DNA from: Akkermansiaceae bacterium | Lineage (GTDB): Bacteria; Verrucomicrobiota; Verrucomicrobiia; Verrucomicrobiales; Akkermansiaceae | Length of the DNA: 64,000 bases | NCBI GenBank assembly: GCA_021200315.1 | Contig: JAJQGU010000030.1 | Span: forward strand, 44,212-108,211 | Direction: 5' to 3' | Part shown: positions 1 to 9,992 of the stretch, one piece after another | Position numbering within the stretch: position 1 is the stretch's first letter | How the letters are laid out: every line of letters begins with the position of its first letter | The notes under the pieces: model-generated | What the model saw: only the letters and a program-made list of their open reading frames with translations | Told to the model about the DNA's origin: nothing | The model's database searches: none | Program-made: the position numbers and the translations under genes

Positions 1-510
1 ATGACTTCGGGAAAATATCCTGCCTTGGCCGCCGCCGTTCTGCCTCTGCTCACCCAGTGTGACACCACGCGGCGGGATCTCGAGGCGGTGGCTCAGCAGA
101 ATGCCGAGATTTCCAAGGAGCAGGGCGACGGTTATTACGTCGGCCGCAGATACTACATCCCGAACACCCGTTTCTGGGGCTACATTCGCCCGCCCCGTAC
201 GCCGTGGGTTCGGGCGAATCTCGTGATCATGGATGAATCGATGCTCCTCGCACCCGACCGCGGCCCCGAAACCGGAGACGCCGCCGTCTACGGAAAAGAC
301 AATAATTTCGAATACAAGATCTACGGGAAATACACCGATCGGCAGGCATATGACCCGAACTCCAACCAGCGGCTCGATGTCTTTCTTCTGACGGGCTACC
401 GGCTCGTCAACAGCAGACCGGGCTGGCTCTTCAAACCCTCCGAACGCTATTCGACGAAAGAGGTTTCCCTCCGCCCGGCAATCGTGCCAAAACCTCTTCC
501 TGAACATTGA
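1..510 (+). CDS. Hypothetical protein, possibly lipoprotein (N-terminus at window edge, may be partial)
   Basis: ORF with hydrophobic N-terminus ending in ...LLTQC (lipobox-like); ATG is the first base of the window. Confidence 0.6.
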   Translation: MTSGKYPALAAAVLPLLTQCDTTRRDLEAVAQQNAEISKEQGDGYYVGRRYYIPNTRFWGYIRPPRTPWVRANLVIMDESMLLAPDRGPETGDAAVYGKDNNFEYKIYGKYTDRQAYDPNSNQRLDVFLLTGYRLVNSRPGWLFKPSERYSTKEVSLRPAIVPKPLPEH

Positions 511-535
511 GAACAAACCATAATCGCCGTCAGAT

Positions 536-1474
536 ATGAAGCTTTCCCTCATCATCCCCTGTTACAACGAAGCGGAGGCTCTCCCCCTCTTTCGGAATTG
601 CCTGCTCGAGGTGCGGCCCCGGCTTGCCGTGGATGAATTGGAACTCGTCTTTGTGGACGACGGCTCCCGCGATGGCACGCTGGATGTGCTGAAGGGATTC
701 CATGCGGAGGATCCTCAATGGCGTTATCTGTCCTTTTCCCGCAATTTCGGCAAGGAGTCGGCCATCTTCGCGGGGCTCCGGCACGCAACCGGCGATGTGG
801 TGGGGCTGATGGATGCGGATTTGCAGGATCCGCCCTCTCTTCTGCCGGAAATGCTGGCGGCTCTGCGGGAGGAAGGGTATGACATCGCGGCCACGCGCCG
901 CTCGACGCGCAAGGGCGAGCCGGTCGTCCGCTCGTTCTTCGCACGCAGGTTCTACCGCTTCATCAACAGGATCTCGACGACGAAGCTGGTCGACGGCGCT
1001 CGTGACTTTCGGCTGATGAAACGCCCAGTGGTCGACGCCATTCTGCGTCTGACGGAATATAACCGGTTCAGCAAGGGTATTTTCGAATGGGTGGGCTTCA
1101 AGACGAAATGGTTCTCCTATGAAAACATCGAACGAAGCGCCGGCACGACCAAGTGGTCGTTGTGGAAGCTGTTGAAATACTCCATAGAAGGGATTACGGC
1201 TTTCTCCACCGTCCCGCTGATGCTCGCCGTATACACGGGGCTCCTTTTCAGCCTGATCGCCATTCTGATCATCACGGGGCTCGTCATCCGTCATTTCATT
1301 GATCCGGCGTCAGCCGTGCAAGGCTGGGTATCGCTCACGAGCATCATGACTCTGCTCGGCGGCATCCAGCTCGTCTGCATCGGTCTCCTCGGACAATACC
1401 TTGCCAAAACCTACCTCGAAGTGAAGAACAGGCCGATCTACATCATCGCCGCCAAGAGCGGAGATGAGCGGTAA
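536..1474 (+). CDS. Family 2 glycosyltransferase (DPM1/GtrB-like) with C-terminal TM segments
   Basis: MKLSLIIPCYNEAEALP, FVDDGSRDGT, DADLQDPP motifs and two C-terminal hydrophobic segments. Confidence 0.93.
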   Translation: MKLSLIIPCYNEAEALPLFRNCLLEVRPRLAVDELELVFVDDGSRDGTLDVLKGFHAEDPQWRYLSFSRNFGKESAIFAGLRHATGDVVGLMDADLQDPPSLLPEMLAALREEGYDIAATRRSTRKGEPVVRSFFARRFYRFINRISTTKLVDGARDFRLMKRPVVDAILRLTEYNRFSKGIFEWVGFKTKWFSYENIERSAGTTKWSLWKLLKYSIEGITAFSTVPLMLAVYTGLLFSLIAILIITGLVIRHFIDPASAVQGWVSLTSIMTLLGGIQLVCIGLLGQYLAKTYLEVKNRPIYIIAAKSGDER

Positions 1475-1508
1475 CCGGATCCGCCTCCCCGCGTAAGCGC
1501 ATTCGATT

Positions 1509-1544
1509 GCCGCACGGCGGAAGCGCTTTTCTCCGCCGTGCGGC
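1509..1544 (+). terminator. Strong hairpin downstream of glycosyltransferase gene
   Basis: Perfect 13-bp stem GCCGCACGGCGGA/TCCGCCGTGCGGC with 10-nt loop; no clear 3' T-run. Confidence 0.4.
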
Positions 1545-1830
1545 TCTGCGGAAGAAGTGCGCGGAATTTTGGCCCGCTTCAGAGGCTCTCCCCTGCTGAC
1601 TGACGTCCGCTTTGCCCGGCCGCATGTCGATCCTGCGTCCAAGGTATGGGACACGGCTCCCTCGTTTTCCCCTGCCGTCCGCGGGTTCGGTGACGCCAAA
1701 TTCCGTCCGTGCGGCGGGTCGTGGCCAGAGCCCGCTCGCCCGCATCCGGCCGCGCTTTTTCCTCCTCTTCGGCTTGACACAACGAGACGCCGCACGGAAT
1801 GTCCCGCGGCTTCCCGCGCCGACGCGCAAA

Positions 1831-1864
1831 GAAGAAAAGCCGTTCCGGGACGTCCGAAACGGCT
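1831..1864 (-). terminator. Rho-independent terminator of rpsB-tsf
   Basis: On minus strand AGCCGTTT...GAACGGCT hairpin followed by TTTTCTTC, just 3' of the tsf stop. Confidence 0.7.
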
Positions 1865-1891
1865 GTAAAGACGAAGAATGTCAGGCACCCG

Positions 1892-2767
1892 TCAGGCGCC
1901 GAGCTGGAAGCGCTGGAAGGCGGTCACCGCGATGGAGTCGCCGATCTCTCTGCCTGCCTCGGCCACAAGCTTCCCGACGGAAATGGATGGGTTCTTTACA
2001 AAGTCCTGATCGAGAAGACAGCTCTGCTTATAGAGAGCGTGGAGCTTGCCGGGCAGGATCTTTTCGAGAAGGTGCTCGGGCTTGCCCTCCTGAAGGAGCT
2101 GCGCCTTGGCAATCTCCTGTTCTTCGGCCACGAAGGCGGGATCCAAGCTGGAGGAATCGACGCTTTTCGGCGACGCGGCCGCAATATGGAGAGTGAGATC
2201 CTTCACCAGCGTCCGGAAGGCGGGCGCATCCTTGGTGGCCGCATTGCCGCAAGCCACGGAAAGGAGAACGCCGACTTTGCCGCCCATGTGAATGTATGAG
2301 GCGATCACACCGGGACCTTCGACCGAAAGGCGGGCAAATTTGCTCAGCTTCATGTTCTCGCCGATCGAGCTGCATTCGGCCTTGATGTGCTCTTCGACCG
2401 ACCCTTCGGGGCTCATGGTAACTCGAAGCGCCTCTTCGAGTCCGGAGGCTCCGGAAGCCTTGAGAGCGGTGCCGACTTCGGAAACGAGCGTACGGAATTT
2501 TTCGCCCTTGGCGCAAAAATCCGTTTCGCAGTTGAGTTCGAATAGAATGCCGTCACAGCCGCAGCCGCTGACCACCGCGGCCACCGCGCCTTCACGCGCC
2601 TCGCGGCCGGCCTTGGCGGCGGCTTTGGCGATGCCCTTCTCGCGAAGAAACTTGACCGCGGCTTCCATATCGCCGTCGCATTCGACGAGAGCCTTCTTGC
2701 AATCCATCATCCCCGCATCCGTGCGCTCACGGAGCGTCTTGACGAGCGCTGCAGTGATTTCTGCCAT
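1892..2767 (-). CDS. tsf: Translation elongation factor Ts
   Basis: MAEITAALVKTLRERTDAGMMDCKKALVECDGDMEAAVKFLREKG is canonical EF-Ts; next to rpsB. Confidence 0.98.
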   Translation of the reverse strand: MAEITAALVKTLRERTDAGMMDCKKALVECDGDMEAAVKFLREKGIAKAAAKAGREAREGAVAAVVSGCGCDGILFELNCETDFCAKGEKFRTLVSEVGTALKASGASGLEEALRVTMSPEGSVEEHIKAECSSIGENMKLSKFARLSVEGPGVIASYIHMGGKVGVLLSVACGNAATKDAPAFRTLVKDLTLHIAAASPKSVDSSSLDPAFVAEEQEIAKAQLLQEGKPEHLLEKILPGKLHALYKQSCLLDQDFVKNPSISVGKLVAEAGREIGDSIAVTAFQRFQLGA

Positions 2768-2791
2768 AATAATAAATCAGGTTCAATAAGT

Positions 2792-3475
2792 TCAGACTTT
2801 GACGCCGCCGTTGATGGCGTCCACCAGGCGGGAGAGAATGAGACGAATAGAACGGACGGCATCGTCGTTCGCGGGAATCGGGAACTCCACGTCATCCGGG
2901 TCGGCGTTCGAATCCGTCATCACCACCACGGGGATGCCGAGACGATGCGCTTCACGGATGGCGATGTCTTCGTGGTCGGCACCAATGGCGACCATGGCGT
3001 CCGGAGCCCCCCCCATGGCGCGGATGCCTTGAAGGTTGCGGAGAAGCTTAGCCTTCTCGCGCTCGAGAGCGGCGATTTCCTTTTTTGACATGCTCTTGAA
3101 TTCAGGCTGCTTGTCGAGGTTTTCCAGCCAGTCGAGCCGGGTAATGCTTTTCTTGATGGTGGCCATGTTGGTGAGCATGCCGCCCAGCCAGCGGAAATTG
3201 ACATAATATTGGCCGGTCGCCTCGGCGGCTTCGCGGACAGCCTCCTGAGCCTGCCGCTTACAGCCCACGAAAAGTATCTTCTTGCCCTTCGCGGCCAGAT
3301 CGGCCAGGAAGGCGCAGGCTTTGTCGAGGCATTTCTCCGTCTCTTCGAGATTGATGATGTGTATGCCGTTCTTCGAAGTGAGCAGGTATTTCTTCATGTT
3401 CGGATGCCATTTGCGGGTCTGGTGACCATAGTGCACACCGGCTTCCACCATCTGGTTTATCAGATCATTGATCAT
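2792..3475 (-). CDS. rpsB: 30S ribosomal protein S2
   Basis: MVEAGVHYGHQTRKWHPNMKKYL..., RWLGGMLTN, classic S2 signatures. Confidence 0.98.
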   Translation of the reverse strand: MINDLINQMVEAGVHYGHQTRKWHPNMKKYLLTSKNGIHIINLEETEKCLDKACAFLADLAAKGKKILFVGCKRQAQEAVREAAEATGQYYVNFRWLGGMLTNMATIKKSITRLDWLENLDKQPEFKSMSKKEIAALEREKAKLLRNLQGIRAMGGAPDAMVAIGADHEDIAIREAHRLGIPVVVMTDSNADPDDVEFPIPANDDAVRSIRLILSRLVDAINGGVKV

Positions 3476-3587
3476 TTGTCTTTATGGGTTCCGCCCTTGG
3501 ACAGGAACGGATTGTTTGCGGGAAGTGCCGCTCTCGAGCCCTGAGCTTCCCGTTGTTTGCAGAGCGGCATCAGCAGGGACGGCGAAT

Positions 3588-3926
3588 TTACGCCGGCGCT
3601 GTCCACTTGTCAACATTAAATTGGATGTAATCGAAGGCACCCTGCATGCCGGTTATTTCAGACACTGAGCCGCGGGAGCCTTTACTTTCTGCATATCCGA
3701 GGCGCTTTCCAATCTGCCGCTCGCTCAAACGATCGTTTTTCTTGCGCGCATTCACGATGCTGCCGCCCAATCCCCAGAGCAGACTTGCGAATTGGCCGAT
3801 GAACAGTGCCGCTCCTAATATTATATATACAAATTTAGGGAATTGAAAGCTTTTGTCGATGATGGTTGAACAAAATATAGGAAACAGTGCAGCCCATCCA
3901 ATGAGTGAAGGTGTGTAAGATTTCAT
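3588..3926 (-). CDS. Small membrane protein; candidate orphan immunity protein of the adjacent RHS remnant
   Basis: 112-aa ORF with two hydrophobic segments, start 6 nt after the restored stop of the RHS fragment. Confidence 0.55.
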   Translation of the reverse strand: MKSYTPSLIGWAALFPIFCSTIIDKSFQFPKFVYIILGAALFIGQFASLLWGLGGSIVNARKKNDRLSERQIGKRLGYAESKGSRGSVSEITGMQGAFDYIQFNVDKWTAPA

Positions 3927-3932
3927 GATCGG

Positions 3933-4341
3933 TTATTTTTTGTTATTTTCAATGCATTCACAGATAGCGCTCTGTATTTGTATTTGACAATACCGATTTC
4001 TCAGTTCTTCCGCACTAACGCCTGGCTTTGTCACGTACTGTGGGGTAGTTGTAGTATACCAAGCCGAGCTCCTCGTCATCGAACTCGCTGCTCCAGCGGA
4101 AGGGCTGGGAGACGTCTCCGGAAGCCGTCGTCTCCCCGCAGGGCGCGTAGCTGTACGCCGCCCTGAAAATGAATTCGTTGTACTTCGCCGCGCTCATGAC
4201 GATGTTGCTCCCCTCCGCTCGCAGGATGTGTTCCCCCGGCCCGCAGACGCCGCTCCCGCCGCCGACGCCGCCGTCAGCCACGGCCTGTAGGATGGCTGCT
4301 GCTCCCCGCCGCTCGCCGAGCCGGCTGCTCTTCCTGTTCAC
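3933..4341 (-). pseudogene. RHS-repeat-associated core fragment, frameshifted
   Basis: AYSYAPCGETTASGDVSQPFRWSSEFDDEELGLVYYNY matches the RHS core pattern; in-frame reading stops at 4015, while the +1 frame continues PQYVTKPGVSAEELRNRYCQIQIQSAICECIENNKK* to 3933. Confidence 0.65.
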
Positions 4342-4889
4342 TCATTCTCCCTCCTTACTCCCACCTCCCTGGATGTGTCAAGCCCTTTTTTCATCCCCCC
4401 CTCTCCCTTTCACGGGCTTTATCTGCAGATGATGTCTCTATGAAAACGCTAAATTCGCAGAATCTGACGTATTGTCAAGAAGTTTCTCCAGAAAGGAGGA
4501 AGAATCTGCATAAAGACATTGAACCTGAAAACGCTCTCTGTTCTTAACCGGGCAACTGGAAGCTGCCGTAAGGATTCCGAAAGCCGGAGAGTTTTCTGTG
4601 CGCATTCCGAATTTTTTTGCAGCGCTGTTCCTGCTCTCTTTGTGTCATCATGTCCCGGCCGCCGGGAAGCACGGAGAACCCGCCGTTGAGACACTATTGG
4701 CCGTACAACGCGGCTCATGGCCTCATGGGGAATCCCTGTCCACATTTCTTCTGGTGCGCACGGCCTGCATGCGCGGGGCAGGGGAAGCCCGTGTGACTGA
4801 ATTGTCACGGAAAAGTGGTCGTTGTTGCCCGGCAAAGTGCGGGTATCATGCAGCCGTCCGGCTCGGGGCCGGTATCTAGGTTACAAATT

Positions 4890-7124
4890 ATGGACACATT
4901 GCCACTCATTATACTCGGCATCCTGTTTCTTCTCGCCATATTCGACTTGGTCGTAGGCGTGTCGAACGATGCCGTCAACTTCCTGAACTCCGCCATCGGC
5001 TCCAAAGTCGCCCCTCGAAGCGTGATCGTTGCGATGGCCGCCGTGGGAATTCTGCTCGGTTCCTCTTTGTCGGGGGGGATGATGGAAATCGCCCGCAGCG
5101 GTGTATTCGTGCCCGCTCAATACAGCTTCAGCGACATCATGCTGCTGTTTCTGGCGGTGATGCTTTCGGACGTGATCCTGTTGGATCTGTTCAACACATT
5201 CGGCATGCCGACATCGACCACGGTTTCCCTAGTGTTTGAATTGCTGGGAGCCGCCTTGGCCATAGCGGCCTGCCATCTCTGGGCCGCCGGCGATACGGGG
5301 ATTGCCGGCCTTGCCCATTTGTTCGAGTACATCAATACGGCCAATGCCTTCAAAATAATCAGCGGCATTTTCAGCTCGGTGGGTGTGGCTTTCATTTGCG
5401 GTTTGGTGGTCATGTGGATTTCCCGCGCGATTTTTGCCTTCCGGTATCGGTCTTCCTACAAGCGCTTCGGTGCGCTGTGGGCAGGGGCTGCGCTCACGGC
5501 CATTACTTACTTCGCCGTTTTCAAGGGACTCAAGAGCAGTTCTCTGATGACCCCGGGGACGCTGGCGGCTCTCGAAACCAATCTGTGCGGCTATGTCTTG
5601 GGCGTCTTCGCGGGATGGACGGCGTTAATGCTGCTCTGCCAGTTTGTTTTCCGCGTCAATGTTCTGAAAATTACGGTACTGGCGGGCACGATGGCTTTGG
5701 CCATGGCGTTTGCCTGCAATGACCTGGTGAATTTTATCGGCGTGTTCATGGCGGCGCACGCATCTTATGGCATCGCGGAGGCGTTTGAGCAAAACGGCGG
5801 CAATGTCTCCACGCTGATGATGGGCGGGCTAGCCGAACCCGTGGTGGCCGGCCATGCCTGGTTGATTGGAGCGGGGTTGATCATGATGACGGCTCTCTTC
5901 TTTTCCAAGAAGGCCCGTACGGTCACGAACACAGAAGTGAGTCTGGCCGATACGCACGGCGGCGTCGAACGGTTCGGTTCCACAAAAGCTTCCCGGTTGA
6001 TCGTGCGCTACGTGCTCAACCTAATACATTGCATGGTGAACATGACGCCCCGCCCCCTGGCCCGTTTTATCGGCAGGAGGTTCGAACCGCTGCCTCCGGA
6101 AGAATCCGACGGGGCCGCGTTCGATCTCATCCGCGCCTCTGTCAACCTGACGGTGGCCGCTTTGCTCATTTCCCTGGCCACATCTCTGAAACTGCCCCTC
6201 TCGACCACTTATGTCACGTTCATGGTATCCATGGGTTCGTCCCTTGCAGACCGCGCCTGGGGGCGGGACAGTGCGGTCTATCGCATTACGGGCGTGCTGA
6301 CCGTGGTGGGCGGATGGTTTTTCACGGCGTTTGCCGCAGTCACATTCGCTTTTGTCAGTGCATTGATTCTATTTATCTGCGGCTGGTTCGGCATTGTTCT
6401 GCTTCTTGCGGCCGTCGGCACTATCCTGGTGAAGTCATCGACGCTGCATGGCGGGAAATCCCATCGAAAGGACGTGCTTGCTCTCGATCTGGCCAATGGG
6501 GAATCGCTGAGCAAGTTTGGAGTCTCCACGGCGGAGACGCTGGGACACGCTTTGGCCGTCTACGAAAGCGCCGTACACGGCCTCATGCGGGAAGATCGAA
6601 AGAGCCTCAGACAATTGCGCAGGGAAGTGCGCCGAATGAGCCGTGAAATTGATGACCGCAGGAACTTTGTCGTCCTGCCGAGTTTGAATGGGCTTCCTTC
6701 TTCCCTGGTGGAACGCGGACAGTGCCTTTTCCGTGTGACGGAAAGCATGCGGGGCACCGTCGAATCGCTGCGTTCCATCGTGCAGATGAGCTACGCTCAT
6801 ATCGACAATAACCACGAGGGACTTTCCGCTGTTCAGGCGCGGGAGCTTGAAGTGCTGAGGAACCGGGTCTCGAAGTTCTATCCCGAGCTCAGCCGGCTGC
6901 TGATGCAGGGAGACTGCACGGAGCTCGACCGCGCCTTGGGGGAGGCGTCCGATCTCAGCGATGAATTCGCGCAGGCGGTGAGGCGTCATCTGCTGGAAAG
7001 AGCGGACGACGTGTCGCAGACACGTACGGGGATTCTCTATCTGAATCTCTTAAACGAGACGCGTTCAATGATTCGAAGAGCCTACGATCTCTTGAAGGAT
7101 CAGAGGGAACTGCTCCATTGTTGA
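4890..7124 (+). CDS. PiT-family inorganic phosphate transporter with C-terminal PhoU-like helical region
   Basis: VGVSNDAVNFLNSAIGSKVA and CNDLVNFIGVFMAAHAS are PiT signatures; ~200-aa helical C-terminus; ORF track start 4815 is probably too early, ATG at 4890 preferred. Confidence 0.92.
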   Translation: MDTLPLIILGILFLLAIFDLVVGVSNDAVNFLNSAIGSKVAPRSVIVAMAAVGILLGSSLSGGMMEIARSGVFVPAQYSFSDIMLLFLAVMLSDVILLDLFNTFGMPTSTTVSLVFELLGAALAIAACHLWAAGDTGIAGLAHLFEYINTANAFKIISGIFSSVGVAFICGLVVMWISRAIFAFRYRSSYKRFGALWAGAALTAITYFAVFKGLKSSSLMTPGTLAALETNLCGYVLGVFAGWTALMLLCQFVFRVNVLKITVLAGTMALAMAFACNDLVNFIGVFMAAHASYGIAEAFEQNGGNVSTLMMGGLAEPVVAGHAWLIGAGLIMMTALFFSKKARTVTNTEVSLADTHGGVERFGSTKASRLIVRYVLNLIHCMVNMTPRPLARFIGRRFEPLPPEESDGAAFDLIRASVNLTVAALLISLATSLKLPLSTTYVTFMVSMGSSLADRAWGRDSAVYRITGVLTVVGGWFFTAFAAVTFAFVSALILFICGWFGIVLLLAAVGTILVKSSTLHGGKSHRKDVLALDLANGESLSKFGVSTAETLGHALAVYESAVHGLMREDRKSLRQLRREVRRMSREIDDRRNFVVLPSLNGLPSSLVERGQCLFRVTESMRGTVESLRSIVQMSYAHIDNNHEGLSAVQARELEVLRNRVSKFYPELSRLLMQGDCTELDRALGEASDLSDEFAQAVRRHLLERADDVSQTRTGILYLNLLNETRSMIRRAYDLLKDQRELLHC

Positions 7125-7152
7125 AAAAGGGCGAAGGGAACCGCCGTTTGAG

Positions 7153-8466
7153 TTGTCTTTTCAGGAATCGCATGTCATACTCGCTTCAAGTCTACTCGGC
7201 ATGGTTTCATGGGGCATTACAACCGGGCTCGTCCTGACGGGGGTTCTCGTGCCCTTCGTTTTTCTGCGTTCTCGCATCGTCAATTTGAGAAGGCGATACA
7301 AATACGCCCAGCTCGAATTGGAGATGCTGCGCCGCACCGGGCATGAAACGGCGCGGCGTTTGGAAGAAGACAAAAAACTTTTTCTCGAAGCTCTGGGGGT
7401 GCCATTCGTGCTGGCCCGGCCCTCGGGACGCTTGGTCATGGCCAACGCGCCGGCACGCCGTCTGTTGGGCATAGGCTCCCTCGTTTCGCTGAACCTTCTG
7501 CGCGTATTGGAGAACACTCCGCTCGCCGATGCTCTGGCGCCGGCTCTGAACGCACGGGAACCAGGCACTTATGATGTGGAGCTGCCACCCGCCGATCATC
7601 CCGGCGAGAAGCGCAGTTATCGCATATTCGCCACTCCTCTGAACAATAGTGAAAACCACGTGGGTCTCGTTTTCCATGACATGACCGTCGAACGCCGCAC
7701 GCTGGCGATGAGGCGCGATTTCGTGGCCAATGCCTCTCATGAATTGCGGACGCCTCTCACCATTATCCTCGGCTACCTGGAGAATCTGCTCGATGAACCG
7801 GAACTGGCTGGGAGTGCCGAGGGCAGGGAACGCATTCTTTTAATGATGATGAAGCACACGCAGCGTATCGTCCGCATCGTGGAGGACATGCTCACTATTT
7901 CCAGACTGGAGACCCCGGAATCTTCTGTCTTGCAGATCAGGCTGTTTGATTTGCGGGAGGCCGCTGCGGACGTGGCGCTGCGCCTCGAAAGCTGCTGCGC
8001 GCGCAGCGGCGCTGCCATCGGGCTCGACATGGAGACGCCTTTTCTCATGACAGGCGATCCCTTTTATTGGACGCAGATTCTTTTTAATCTTGTAGAGAAT
8101 GCATTGAAGCAAAATCCCGATCGTTCCGTGCACGTCGTTGTTTCCGCCCGCCGTGCGCCGGGACGCGTGATGGTGGCTGTCAGGGATGACGGCGTGGGGA
8201 TCCCCGCCCAGCATCTCCCCTTCATCTTCGACCGCTTCTATCGAGTGGAGCAGAGAGGCCGAAAGAACGTGGTACGAGGCACCGGATTGGGGCTCTCCAT
8301 CGTGCGCAGAATCGTCCGGGCGCATGGCGGCGATGTTTCCGTCGCCAGTGAGCAGGGGCGGGAAACGACTTTTACCATCTCCGTCCCCCAGCAGGGACAG
8401 GCGGAAGAACCCGGCGAAAAAAATAAAGAAATCTGCAACCGGAACGGCATGGCGGTGTTCCAATAG
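7153..8466 (+). CDS. Sensor histidine kinase (PhoR-like)
   Basis: DFVANASHELRTPLTIILGYLENL H-box, NLVENALKQNP N-box, VRDDGVGIPAQHLPFIFDRFYRV and GTGLGLSIVRRIV; TTG start or ATG at 7201. Confidence 0.93.
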   Translation: MSFQESHVILASSLLGMVSWGITTGLVLTGVLVPFVFLRSRIVNLRRRYKYAQLELEMLRRTGHETARRLEEDKKLFLEALGVPFVLARPSGRLVMANAPARRLLGIGSLVSLNLLRVLENTPLADALAPALNAREPGTYDVELPPADHPGEKRSYRIFATPLNNSENHVGLVFHDMTVERRTLAMRRDFVANASHELRTPLTIILGYLENLLDEPELAGSAEGRERILLMMMKHTQRIVRIVEDMLTISRLETPESSVLQIRLFDLREAAADVALRLESCCARSGAAIGLDMETPFLMTGDPFYWTQILFNLVENALKQNPDRSVHVVVSARRAPGRVMVAVRDDGVGIPAQHLPFIFDRFYRVEQRGRKNVVRGTGLGLSIVRRIVRAHGGDVSVASEQGRETTFTISVPQQGQAEEPGEKNKEICNRNGMAVFQ

Positions 8467-8468
8467 AC

Positions 8469-8867
8469 GTGAACACAGGCTCCAAACAGATTGCGGATGA
8501 CGAGGCTGTTCTGGATGAACTGTTGCGCCATGCGCGTTCATACCAGGCTCCCGTGGGTTTTGCCGAGACTGTGATGCAGGCTGTCCGCAAAGAAAAACAG
8601 GAGGCAAAGCCGGTATCCTGCGGGCGCCCATGGTTCAGTCTGTTGTGTTCGCCGGCCGCGGCCGCTTCGCTGGCGGCCTGCTGTGTCGTGGCAGGGCTCG
8701 TGTGGAATGGGGCGCGGGAGCGTTCCGTCTCGATTGACGATTCTCTATTGGTCGAGGTCTCCCTCACCAATCTGGGAGACGATGAGACCATTGAAGCTGT
8801 GTACGGATTCGCGGCCAAAGGGGTGGATACGCTTGCTCAGGACGATTTGACCTTTCTCGTGGAGTAG
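8469..8867 (+). CDS. Hypothetical membrane protein, anti-sigma-factor-like architecture
   Basis: 132-aa ORF (GTG start) with a soluble N-terminus and one central TM segment. Confidence 0.6.
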   Translation: MNTGSKQIADDEAVLDELLRHARSYQAPVGFAETVMQAVRKEKQEAKPVSCGRPWFSLLCSPAAAASLAACCVVAGLVWNGARERSVSIDDSLLVEVSLTNLGDDETIEAVYGFAAKGVDTLAQDDLTFLVE

Positions 8868-8914
8868 AAAAGGCATCCTGAATCGAGTTCGCTCTCCCCG
8901 CGCACGGGCTCATA

Positions 8915-8951
8915 TGGCTGTGCGCCGCGCTTCCATGTGCCGGCACAGCCA
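8915..8951. terminator. Candidate bidirectional terminator between convergent genes
   Basis: TGGCTGTGC/GCACAGCCA 9-bp stem between a + gene ending 8867 and a - gene ending 8960. Confidence 0.4.
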
Positions 8952-8959
8952 GAGGCGTT

Positions 8960-9982
8960 TCAATCATAACCCCCGAATTCAAATTGCCTCAAGCCGCTGG
9001 GTAGCTGCTGGCGCGGACGGCCGAATTCGGCCATGAAACTTGAGGCGAAGCAGGCGATTCGATTGTCAATATCGGGTTGGTTGCCGAAAATGCCGCGGAT
9101 GTAGCTCCAGAGGACGCTCATTTCATTGCGCAGCGTGGCGTCCTGAATGCGGAAGTGAATGACGCCGCGGTCGTACAGATTCTTCATCTCATTTTCGGAA
9201 AGAATGCAGCTTTGTTGCTGGTGAAGAACTTGTGAATATATATCCTCGCAGCCGGCCATCTTCACATAGCGGTTTCGGGCCGCGAGCAGCTCCAGAGAAT
9301 ACGGCCTTTGCCGGATGCGGGAGAGGAGCATCAGGTGATCGCGTCGGCAGGGGCAATGACGCAGACAAGTATCGTTGATTGTAGCAATAAAACGGCCGGG
9401 TTCCTTCAATTGATCCAAGAGCTGTGGTTTTGCGCAGTCCACAGGATGCAGGGAAACCATGTCGTACTGTTCAGCCAGTGCGTTGTAGAAAGCCGCCGTG
9501 CGTTTTCCCGGTTCCGCCGCGGCGCGGTTCAAATGTGCGTACAGAGGAAGCTTCGGGAAAATGCGGCGTATATGGGCGGCTAGCTTGTCATTAGCCACGC
9601 TGACGGAGTTCCTGCGGATTCGATCACGGCGGTAGTGCTCCTGCAACAGGCGGTTGGCCGCGCCGTCCTCCAATGAATCGTCACGGATCACGGGAGAGTC
9701 GAACTCCAATGTCACCCCGGAGCCCAGCCGGGCGTATTGCTCCAGGGATTGTGTAAAGGTCCGGAAGTTCATCAGGGGGCGGGGTCTGTACCAATTGATT
9801 GTCCAGGCGCAGGGCGGCGCGCCTGCGGCGTCAAGTTGGAAGACACCGGGCAATGATGTCTTGGTGTATCCCAGATACATCAGCAGGGATCGGTCGAATC
9901 GGAATGCGCCGCCCAAGTGCCACCGTGCCCTGGGCATGCGGTTTTTCGAAAGAAAAAGAAGAGGATTATCGGGTGTAGCCAT
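8960..9982 (-). CDS. U32-peptidase-like / TIM-barrel-like protein, diverged paralog of upstream gene
   Basis: Shares DYYRRLAEKYDKVMIHP-like (FYNALAEQYDMVSLHP) and NEYCVRSCPIRHLHY-like (NDTCLRHCPCRRDHL) segments with 9993..10961; start taken at MATPDNP. Confidence 0.7.
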   Translation of the reverse strand: MATPDNPLLFLSKNRMPRARWHLGGAFRFDRSLLMYLGYTKTSLPGVFQLDAAGAPPCAWTINWYRPRPLMNFRTFTQSLEQYARLGSGVTLEFDSPVIRDDSLEDGAANRLLQEHYRRDRIRRNSVSVANDKLAAHIRRIFPKLPLYAHLNRAAAEPGKRTAAFYNALAEQYDMVSLHPVDCAKPQLLDQLKEPGRFIATINDTCLRHCPCRRDHLMLLSRIRQRPYSLELLAARNRYVKMAGCEDIYSQVLHQQQSCILSENEMKNLYDRGVIHFRIQDATLRNEMSVLWSYIRGIFGNQPDIDNRIACFASSFMAEFGRPRQQLPSGLRQFEFGGYD

Positions 9983-9992
9983 GGTGATCGGT

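Noticed and set aside
530-1294. 254-aa minus-strand ORF opposite the GT2 gene
   Set aside because: Shadow ORF in GC-rich DNA; low-complexity Arg/His/Pro composition, no motif.
1310-2196. Several 60-194-aa ORFs around 1.3-2.2 kb on both strands
   Set aside because: Arg/Pro/Ser-rich, mutually overlapping and antisense to tsf; consistent with non-coding GC-rich sequence and terminators.
4342-4889. Possible structured RNA between the RHS remnant and the phosphate transporter
   Set aside because: Only short hairpins visible; no SRP, tmRNA or riboswitch consensus recognised.
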